Source: Clostridia bacterium (GTDB lineage Bacteria > Bacillota_A > Clostridia > Christensenellales > Aristaeellaceae). From it: a stretch of DNA of 6,252 bases. The stretch covers positions 1 through 6,252 of the forward strand of contig BNUH01000130.1 of the NCBI GenBank assembly GCA_025997215.1, given 5' to 3'. The notes under the pieces were generated by a model. That model saw only the letters and a program-made list of their open reading frames with translations, was not told the origin of the DNA and searched no databases. A program made the translations under genes and the position numbers. Of this stretch, positions 1-4,389 are shown piece after piece (the first letter of the stretch is position 1; the number at the start of each line of letters is the position of its first letter).

Positions 1-258
1 CAGTGGGGCGGCGAACCGTATTGGTTTCGCATATCAACCGAGATGATGAATGCGGATTATGCGTTAGTCGCCAAGGTTGTCGAAGCTGTTTGGAGTGTCA
101 AGAATACACGTTCATGGTTGGATTCGATAAACTTCCTCACCAAGGTCACGGCTAATTGGTATTTCGGAGCAGGGGTTGCAATCGACAGTTATGTTGATAT
201 TGGCTTGCGTTCGCCTAACGCGGACGACGTGCCGTCGCGGGTATATGTCGCGGCATAG
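1..258 (+). CDS. C-terminal fragment of tail protein I (gpI), inverted relative to its N-terminal half; open at window edge
   Basis: The frame is open from base 1 to a TAG at 256-258. The first codons read QWGGEPYWFRI, and further on come VWSVKNTRSWLDSI and ANWYFGAGVAIDSYVDIGL. This is the usual order of the C-terminal half of P2 gpI-family proteins (Tail_P2_I): a W/E-rich GGEPY(W/Y)F strand, then (A/V)K(N/P)TRSWLD, then a terminal YxG beta segment. gpI joins the baseplate wedge periphery to the tail fibre. The natural C-terminus should lie near codon GL (about 205); the residues after that overlap the opposite-strand gene and may be chance. The fragment lacks everything N-terminal to the WGGEPY strand, which lies off-window to the left. 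Family assignment rests on motif recall, not on a search. Confidence is high that this is gpI-like and lower on where homology stops. Confidence 0.8.
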   Translation, partial: QWGGEPYWFRISTEMMNADYALVAKVVEAVWSVKNTRSWLDSINFLTKVTANWYFGAGVAIDSYVDIGLRSPNADDVPSRVYVAA

Positions 259-467
259 AAATCAACATGAAAGCCCCACGCCATCAGGTCAATTATGGCG
301 GAATCCGTTATCTCGCGTATGCGCGGGACGAGTGATACACCCGGTATTAACGCTGTTGCCTTAGCTAATTCCGCATCGATTGCATCTGCCGCCGCCAGTA
401 TATCCGGATCGGACGCTATCGACGGCGGCAACAATTCCCGCAGTGTGATCGTCTGTAGGTCACGCAT
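189..467 (-). CDS. N-terminal half of tail protein I (gpI), truncated by a strand switch
   Basis: The protein contains LRELLPPSIASDPDI, a helical segment, then LVPRIREI and DLMAWGFHVDFY. These match the N-terminal domain of gpI-family baseplate proteins, in which LLP..., a PRI(D/E) segment and (L)LAWxFHVDFY occur in this order. Family members then continue with a basic helix and a KGTP turn. Here only about 20 unrelated residues follow before TAA at 189-191, so the product is about half the usual length (P2 gpI is about 176 residues). I chose the ATG at 465-467. It is preceded by a GGGGG run eight bases upstream and overlaps the end of gpJ by only 8 bases; an ATG at 480-482 would add five residues. 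The missing C-terminal half lies on the plus strand immediately beyond. As it stands the gene is probably non-functional or in an off state. Confidence 0.8.
   Translation of the reverse strand: MRDLQTITLRELLPPSIASDPDILAAADAIDAELAKATALIPGVSLVPRIREITDSAIIDLMAWGFHVDFYAATYTRDGTSSALGERKPIST
219..239. repeat. Imperfect palindrome at the gpI strand-switch junction
   Basis: CGACG at 225-229 pairs with CGTCG at 233-237 around a TGC loop. In an alternative pairing, CGCG (219-222) pairs with CGCG (236-239) and ACG (224-226) with CGT (233-235), with one bulge. It lies inside the interval (about 205-257) where the two opposite-strand gpI halves meet. It has no T-run, so it is a poor terminator. It could be a recombination crossover site or the short inverted homology that primes a fold-back chimera; the sequence alone does not decide. 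Confidence 0.45.
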
Positions 468-1581
468 TATCGTAACCCCCATAGATAACCTGGACGGATG
501 TTTCTTGTGCTATCTGCCCCTTGGTCAGTTTGACATAAGGAAAATCAGGCGATACACGCGCCGCGCCAGCATTTTTTATACGCGCGACAAGCTCCGACGG
601 AATGATGTTGCGGCCTAGTTTAGTCCGCTCCCACATCCTGAACCCTTCTACAGCCTCGTTTATAGCCGTCTGTATCGCTGTTGCGCGCGAAGCATCTTCC
701 TGGTTCAGCCAATATTCCGCCTTAATTTCGTAAGGCACAACCTCGGGTTCTACGACATGCACAAAATCGGTCAAAGGGCGCACTGTACGATCATTCAGAA
801 TGTCGTACACCGCGTCTACAACTTCAGTGGACGGAAGGTTGCCGCCTGTCACCAGCGGGACAACGTTCACCTCGCCAGGCACGGGAGACCAAACCCCAAC
901 ATCGATTATCGACGCGTGCGCGGTCTTTGCCCAAAACTCGTACGCGCCATCCGGCCCCGCAACACTGAAGGATTCCGGCGCATTACGCACGCGCAAACGG
1001 TAGGATTCAAGGTCCTCCAGATTTGCGCCGCCAGTGCTTTCGGTCACATTAACCGCCGACGAGACAAATGGGTTTCGATCGACCAGTGCGTTTATCTGCC
1101 CGGGAAGGAACCCATTGCCCTGCGGCCCCGGCGTCGTGCATTCCGCAATGACTTGCCCAGTCAATGTCGCGATAGGTATATCGAGGTTTTCCACCGTTGC
1201 GAAAAATAGGTTTCCTATAGCTATTCGCGTGCCTTTGGGTATGATCGTGACCGTCGGACGGTATGTTGACAACGTGAATTCAACCGTCGTAAGCGCGACG
1301 GATGGTTGTAAACGATCGGCACGCGCTCCATACAGCCAGCCTATATCCTCGATAGTATCTTCGCCCGCGTAGCGCAGCATGTTGCCCTTTCCCGTCTTAT
1401 CAATCAGCGCATTTTGCTGAACGATCATCAACGCCACGGCTTGCAGAAACAACCGTCTTGGATCGCCGGGATACAGCTTGAAATCTGCTTGCCCGGCGTT
1501 TTGGGCAGCCTTCTCAAACCCCGCTATTACAGCCGCTTCAACGGCGCGGGCATCGGTTGGCGCGAAACTCACATCGATCAA
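460..1581 (-). CDS. Baseplate assembly protein J (gpJ-like wedge protein)
   Basis: This 373-residue protein belongs to the Baseplate_J family, which with gp25/gpW and gpI builds the wedge that surrounds the hub. The N-terminal helical part (about 1-90) contains LFLQAVALMIVQQN and the YAGEDTIEDIGWLYG turn. A beta-rich domain (about 95-180) follows, with the IIPKGTRIAIGNLFFAT stretch. The family signature lies at 182-206: STGG, then an acidic ESYRLRVRNAPESFS segment, followed by VAGPDGAYEFWA. VRPLTDFVHV at 268-277 is also typical. The start is a TTG at 1579-1581 that shares bases with the TGA of the gp25 gene (TTGA), with a GGGGG run ten bases upstream, implying coupled translation. An in-frame GTG at 1570-1572 is the alternative. 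The length and domain order are complete for the family. Confidence 0.93.
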   Translation of the reverse strand: MIDVSFAPTDARAVEAAVIAGFEKAAQNAGQADFKLYPGDPRRLFLQAVALMIVQQNALIDKTGKGNMLRYAGEDTIEDIGWLYGARADRLQPSVALTTVEFTLSTYRPTVTIIPKGTRIAIGNLFFATVENLDIPIATLTGQVIAECTTPGPQGNGFLPGQINALVDRNPFVSSAVNVTESTGGANLEDLESYRLRVRNAPESFSVAGPDGAYEFWAKTAHASIIDVGVWSPVPGEVNVVPLVTGGNLPSTEVVDAVYDILNDRTVRPLTDFVHVVEPEVVPYEIKAEYWLNQEDASRATAIQTAINEAVEGFRMWERTKLGRNIIPSELVARIKNAGAARVSPDFPYVKLTKGQIAQETSVQVIYGGYDNA

Positions 1582-1898
1582 GCGGCATTCACCCCCACTC
1601 GCACGCTAGGAATCATGTGCCCGTCCAGCGATTGCGCGGTCGACTGGACAAAGTCTATCTGCAGAATATCAACGCGCGGCTCGTACTTGCGCAATGATTT
1701 GAATATTTCCTCCGATAACCTGGCCTGCGCCATTGGCATCGGTTGATCCAGCATAGAGAAATCCAAACCAAACAGCCTGTCTAGAGGTACACTAAATATA
1801 GGAGTTGTCAGTATCATGCGTACATTCTGTAGAATTTCCTCCACTCCCGCCGCCCCGAAGTTAATCTTGAACGGTTCGCCTCTAACTACGTATTCCAT
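1578..1898 (-). CDS. gp25/gpW-like baseplate wedge protein
   Basis: This 106-residue protein belongs to the GPW/gp25 family (T4 gp25, P2 gpW), the small wedge protein that also nucleates the contractile sheath. After the N-terminal EPFKINFG comes EILQNVRMILTTPIFSVP, then LDRLFGLDFSMLDQP. The central helix carries LSEEIFKSLRKYEPRV, where the EPR triad (73-75) is the conserved family core, followed by a hydrophobic strand (VDILQIDF). The length is normal. The ATG (1896-1898) overlaps the TAA of the upstream gpU-like gene as TAATG, and an AAAGGAG ribosome site lies eight bases upstream. It feeds directly into gpJ, the usual gp25-J-I order. Confidence 0.93.
   Translation of the reverse strand: MEYVVRGEPFKINFGAAGVEEILQNVRMILTTPIFSVPLDRLFGLDFSMLDQPMPMAQARLSEEIFKSLRKYEPRVDILQIDFVQSTAQSLDGHMIPSVRVGVNAA
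1592..1596 (-). promoter_or_regulatory. G-run ribosome binding site for gpJ (supports the TTG start)
   Basis: GGGGG lies ten bases upstream of the TTG at 1581 and is followed by TGA. It sits inside the 3' end of the gp25 gene, as expected for coupled initiation. No ATG occurs in the gpJ frame nearby, so this site is the main evidence for the non-ATG start. Confidence 0.5.
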
Positions 1899-2290
1899 TA
1901 GAAATACTCCTTTAAGACAACGGCTACATCCGCATACATTATCTCACTGTTATGGCCAATGTGCAGGTCTGTTTCTTCAATGCTTTCCGCATACCAATCC
2001 CCTTGGCCTTCAGGCTTGCCGTTTCGGATAAAAGGCCCATATTCGCCTTTATCAACCTTATCGCGCAGCTTCTGTATCTCCACTGCCGGATTGACGCCCA
2101 AATCCTTCGACAAATGCATGGTGAAGTTTATCTCATCCTGACCTTGGCCGCCGAACTGCGGGCGAGGTTTGGCATTGAATACATCATGCACACCCCAACG
2201 CGCTTCAGTTGACCGGGTGTATTCATCGTACGTGCGGACGACATCGCCGCTAACCTGGAATACCATCCCACACCATGATCCAATAGCCAT
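1898..2290 (-). CDS. gpU-like phage tail protein (Phage_P2_GpU family)
   Basis: This 130-residue protein shows the gpU-family layout. An N-terminal strand GMVFQVS is followed by an arginine/tryptophan stretch (STEARWGVHDV), KPRPQFGGQGQDEINFTMHL, then DLGVNPAVEIQKLRD, and the C-terminal strand DVAVVLKEYF. In P2, gpU is needed for tail completion at the head-proximal end; related proteins have a tube-protein-like fold. The start ATG (2288-2290) is preceded by a run of six G residues seven bases upstream. In P2 the U gene lies before X and D. Here it sits between the spike gene and gp25, so its exact role in this phage is inferred only from the family. Confidence 0.8.
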   Translation of the reverse strand: MAIGSWCGMVFQVSGDVVRTYDEYTRSTEARWGVHDVFNAKPRPQFGGQGQDEINFTMHLSKDLGVNPAVEIQKLRDKVDKGEYGPFIRNGKPEGQGDWYAESIEETDLHIGHNSEIMYADVAVVLKEYF

Positions 2291-2297
2291 CTATACA

Positions 2298-2303
2298 CCC
2301 CCC
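2298..2303 (-). promoter_or_regulatory. G-run ribosome binding site for the gpU-like gene
   Basis: Six consecutive G residues on the minus strand lie seven bases upstream of the ATG at 2288-2290, within the 16-base gap after the gpV stop. The spacing suits initiation, and no other purine run is present in the gap. Confidence 0.5.
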
Positions 2304-2306
2304 GGT

Positions 2307-2945
2307 TTAATGCGTGTGGTGGTTGCTGTTTGCGCCAGCAGCCAGAATACTTCCGCTAGCGTTAATCGATCCGGATACGCTCAAGTCGCCATTTATTGTG
2401 ACCGCGCCAGTTATAGACACGGTTGAAGCCGTGATCGTTGCGGTATCCGCTGTAAGTTCAGCAGTTTGAGCAGTGACCTTTGCTGTTTCAGCGGTTACTT
2501 CGATATCCTTAGCCTTAACCTTCGCGAATTCGTCCAATGTAACATCGGCATCTTTGACCTTTATGATAATATGACAGCTTGTGCCTATTATGGTATACTC
2601 GCTGGAATTGGAATCATACTCTATGATCGTACCATCGGGATAGATAGCCTTTTCAACGCCAGGATCTGCCACATCCTGCATGTTTTCAGCTGTAAAAAGG
2701 GAACCCAAGATAAACCCTTCCTGCGGACCATTGGGCAGTTGAAGCGTTACAACGTGCTCGCCGACAGCGGATTGCGAGTTGTGTTTGACCAATCCGGTAT
2801 TACGTTGTAGTATCTGCATCTCTCCGGATACATACGGCTCGTCGGTACCGTCCGTCATGTCGTCATATGCGATACGGACAGCCCCGTTTTTATCATTAAT
2901 GCTGGATACTTGCCCTATACGGAATAACCGTTCGACTTCATTCAT
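2307..2945 (-). CDS. Baseplate spike protein V (gpV-like, Phage_base_V)
   Basis: This 212-residue protein has the three-part plan of phage spikes. Residues 1-85 form an OB-fold domain, with RIGQVSSINDKNGAVRIAY at 9-27 and QEGFILGSLF at 75-84. Residues about 97-130 form a beta-strand connector starting at AIYPDGTIIEYD. A short-repeat beta-helical needle (about 149-204) follows. The last residues are HHTH at 209-212, giving the HxH motif that in P2 gpV and phi92 gp138 binds an iron ion at the trimer tip. The protein pierces the outer host surface at contraction and sits below the gpD hub, whose gene lies just upstream. The ATG (2943-2945) is one base past the TAG of the last gpD piece, with AAGGAT six bases before the start. 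The length is typical. Confidence 0.93.
   Translation of the reverse strand: MNEVERLFRIGQVSSINDKNGAVRIAYDDMTDGTDEPYVSGEMQILQRNTGLVKHNSQSAVGEHVVTLQLPNGPQEGFILGSLFTAENMQDVADPGVEKAIYPDGTIIEYDSNSSEYTIIGTSCHIIIKVKDADVTLDEFAKVKAKDIEVTAETAKVTAQTAELTADTATITASTVSITGAVTINGDLSVSGSINASGSILAAGANSNHHTH
2334..2501 (-). repeat. Coding repeat of the gpV needle (heptads then hexads)
   Basis: Residues 149-176 are four seven-residue units (EVTAETA, KVTAQTA, ELTADTA, TITASTV). From 177 onward the period shortens toward six, with hydrophobic residues at 178, 184, 190 and at 188, 194, 200. Alternating hydrophobic/threonine strands of this kind fit an intertwined triple-stranded beta-helix in a trimeric spike. Confidence 0.7.
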
Positions 2946-2946
2946 G

Positions 2947-3240
2947 CTAATATCCTTCGAGAATTCTATGGGCTTCTATGGCGCATGTGTAAGAATCCGG
3001 CGACAGCGAGTGTTTTATGCTATCCGCAATATAAGTACCATCAAAAATACTCCAACCCTCTAAATCAAACGTCATTCCCGCATAGAAATCAGGATCACCC
3101 ATGCAGGTAATAGAAACAGTCCATTCGGTCTTATTCTGATTCCTTAGCGCAGACTTGGCTTTCTGCTTAGCTGTACCGCGTGCATCGGCGCGTATATCCT
3201 TAAAATCATCAACCGTAGTCGACGTCTTTTCACCTGCCAT
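2947..3240 (-). CDS. Hub protein gpD, C-terminal piece
   Basis: This 97-residue protein is the C-terminal part of the late control D / T4 gp27-type hub. From about residue 29 it reads KSALRNQNKTEW, then the conserved GDPDFYAGMTFDLEGW and FDGTYIADSIKHSL, ending AHRILEGY. Full-length family members carry all of this in one polypeptide, after the region encoded by the preceding ORF. The first 20 residues look added: MAGEKTSTTV, then DDFKDIRAD, which echoes the start of the middle piece. The ATG at 3238-3240 has a GGGGG run five bases upstream overlapping the previous TAG. Upstream and downstream pieces share a frame, separated only by that TAG and three sense codons. It probably reassembles non-covalently with the other gpD pieces to form the second hub barrel. 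Confidence 0.82.
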   Translation of the reverse strand: MAGEKTSTTVDDFKDIRADARGTAKQKAKSALRNQNKTEWTVSITCMGDPDFYAGMTFDLEGWSIFDGTYIADSIKHSLSPDSYTCAIEAHRILEGY

Positions 3241-3273
3241 AACTACCCCCTACATCGCCGCTTCACGGAATTT
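3172..3273 (-). other. Candidate insert B splitting gpD (stop, ribosome site, start, DDFxDIxAD)
   Basis: The flanking family-like sequence reads LIVNARPSNLKGD before this stretch and AKQKAKSALRNQNKTEW after it, which would join naturally. The stretch holds the TAG at 3250-3252, GGGGTAGTT, ATGGC, and codons for DDFKDIRAD at 3184-3210. The edges are approximate because they rest on my recollection of unsplit gpD proteins. Confidence 0.45.
3246..3250 (-). promoter_or_regulatory. G-run ribosome binding site for the gpD C-terminal piece
   Basis: GGGGG lies five bases before the ATG at 3238-3240, and its first G is the last base of the preceding TAG stop. A dedicated ribosome site argues that the third gpD piece is a deliberate separate product and not the residue of a nonsense mutation. 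Confidence 0.5.
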
Positions 3274-3975
3274 ATCGCCCTTTAGGTTGGACGGCCGCGC
3301 ATTGACTATCAGCTTTTTACCAACTGCGGGCGGACTAGGCGGCGTGAATTCCTCTTTAACCAACTTGCCCGACTTAGGGTCTTTGTATTGCGCCGTTGCG
3401 CTGCTGGCCGCCTGGGACGCGTCGTGCTTGGGTTTGATAGATAACAACCGCCCATCACCGCGTTTGAACACCAACCGCGGCGGCTTCTGCTCGTATGATT
3501 CTTCATCGAATATAATTATCTGATTGTCGGAGACCTTCAGCCTTGCGCCGTGCTCCTCTACAACGCGCTGAAGGAATGCCAAATCGCCTTCCTGACGTTG
3601 GTCTACTCTATCCAATTCAGGATCATCGTCTAATTCATATATTAGGCTTAGATTCCCGCGCTCCGCTATGTCAGACGCTATTGCCTGTAGAGTAGTTTCC
3701 TCCCAGCCCTGCGAATGCAATTCGTTACGAATCGACGTATCCAGCGGAACCGACGTCGCTTTAATGGACGCGGTTGCCGAACCCGGCGATTCCTGATAGT
3801 CAAACCCGTCTATCTCAAACGAACCACAATTGAGTGTACGCGTGTCACCGGCGTTATTCCATGATTCCGCAACGATCTTTACACGCAGAACCGTACCAAC
3901 TACTGCGTTACTGCCGCCACCCTTTTTCTTCTTACTGCTTGGATCGGCAAGAATATCTGAAAAATCATCGGCCAT
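3250..3975 (-). CDS. Hub protein gpD, middle piece
   Basis: This 241-residue protein is the largest piece of the gpD hub. Family landmarks run in order: TLNCGSFEID (47-56), the WEETTLQAIASDIAE helix (91-105), LDRVDQRQEGDLAFLQRVVE (121-140), IIIFDEESYEQKPP (153-166), and YKDPKSG (197-203) leading to GKKLIVNARPSN. In phages these occur inside one protein of about 350-390 residues that links the tube to the spike. The first 26 residues (DDFSDILAD at 3-11, a lysine run at 15-18, a GGGSN linker) have no obvious place in the family. Removing them joins the preceding piece (ending SKKG) to TVLRVKIVAESWN. The ATG at 3973-3975 follows the previous TAA by five bases, with AAGGGA upstream. The TAG at 3250-3252 is in frame with the next piece. 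Confidence 0.85.
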   Translation of the reverse strand: MADDFSDILADPSSKKKKGGGSNAVVGTVLRVKIVAESWNNAGDTRTLNCGSFEIDGFDYQESPGSATASIKATSVPLDTSIRNELHSQGWEETTLQAIASDIAERGNLSLIYELDDDPELDRVDQRQEGDLAFLQRVVEEHGARLKVSDNQIIIFDEESYEQKPPRLVFKRGDGRLLSIKPKHDASQAASSATAQYKDPKSGKLVKEEFTPPSPPAVGKKLIVNARPSNLKGDKFREAAM

Positions 3976-3983
3976 TACAATTA
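3895..3983 (-). other. Candidate insert A splitting gpD (stop, start, DDFxDIxAD)
   Basis: This roughly 89-base stretch starts at the TAA ending the gpD N-terminal piece. It holds GGGATAATTGTAATGGC around the new start (the GGG lies just before the TAA) and encodes DDFSDILAD at 3943-3969, a lysine run and a GGGSN linker. Deleting it would fuse SKKG to TVLRV in frame. It resembles insert B over the start region and the DDF codons: 25 of 33 bases match across the eleven codons beginning GATGATTTT. Confidence 0.5.
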
Positions 3984-4178
3984 TCCCTTCTTAGACGCAA
4001 CCTGCGGGAACCAGCTCCCAATCCAGTTGCCTTCACGATCTTCAACGGTTATCGATATATCGTCGGCCTTGTCGATGTTGTCCGTGTAAGTGATTGACAG
4101 TAAGCCGCTGCTCACTTCGTCCGAAATATCCATGCCGTCATATTCGATCACTGGGTATGCGCGCCGCCCCTTTGCCAT
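3981..4178 (-). CDS. Hub protein gpD, N-terminal piece
   Basis: This 65-residue protein matches the first beta-hairpins of the gpD/XkdQ-type hub: PVIEYDGMDISDEV, LLSITYTDNIDKADDISI, then VEDREGNWIGSWFPQ. Family proteins continue directly into the strand-rich region found in the next ORF. The frame is open further upstream to 4283, but the ATG at 4176-4178 is the right start. It is one base past the gpX stop (TAGCATG), is preceded by AAAGG, and gives the family N-terminus; the extra upstream residues are antisense-like and overlap gpX. The split falls inside the first barrel domain, so this piece must pair with the next one to fold. Confidence 0.82.
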   Translation of the reverse strand: MAKGRRAYPVIEYDGMDISDEVSSGLLSITYTDNIDKADDISITVEDREGNWIGSWFPQVASKKG

Positions 4179-4179
4179 G

Positions 4180-4389
4180 CTACACCGCCTTTCGCCACGG
4201 CGGTAGGTTGGTAACGGGTGATGCCTCGACGAATTCAGGGACGTTAAGCGACACGCCGCCGCTGAATACCACGGTGCTAACATGCTTAGGATTAGCCTTT
4301 ATCAGCTCGCCCATGTACCCTTCATCGCCATATACGCGATACGACGCGATATCCCATGTATCGTTTTGAACGGTTGTATATACTTTCAT
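4180..4389 (-). CDS. Tail protein X (gpX-like, LysM-type fold)
   Basis: This 69-residue protein resembles P2 gpX. The pattern is KVYTTVQNDTWDIASYRVYG, then a helix with ELIKANPKH, a hydrophobic strand ending LNVPEF, and a proline-rich tail (LPPW). gpX-type proteins carry a LysM-like domain and sit at the tube-hub junction. The ATG (4387-4389) overlaps the tape measure TAA as TAATG, so translation is likely coupled. The nearest purine site (GAGG) is about eleven bases upstream and weak. The next gene starts one base after its TAG. The length is normal for the family. Confidence 0.88.
   Translation of the reverse strand: MKVYTTVQNDTWDIASYRVYGDEGYMGELIKANPKHVSTVVFSGGVSLNVPEFVEASPVTNLPPWRKAV

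Noticed and set aside
219..239. Junction hairpin as a bidirectional terminator between convergent genes
   Set aside because: The stem is short and no T-run follows on either side.
800..1372. Plus-strand ORFs within gpJ (for example 757-1209 and 1034-1372)
   Set aside because: They are shadows of the confidently identified gpJ gene, with no recognisable protein features of their own.
4179..4283. Upstream extension of the gpD N-terminal ORF to 4283
   Set aside because: It overlaps almost half of the gpX gene and adds residues with no family resemblance. The ATG at 4178, one base after the gpX stop, gives the expected N-terminus.
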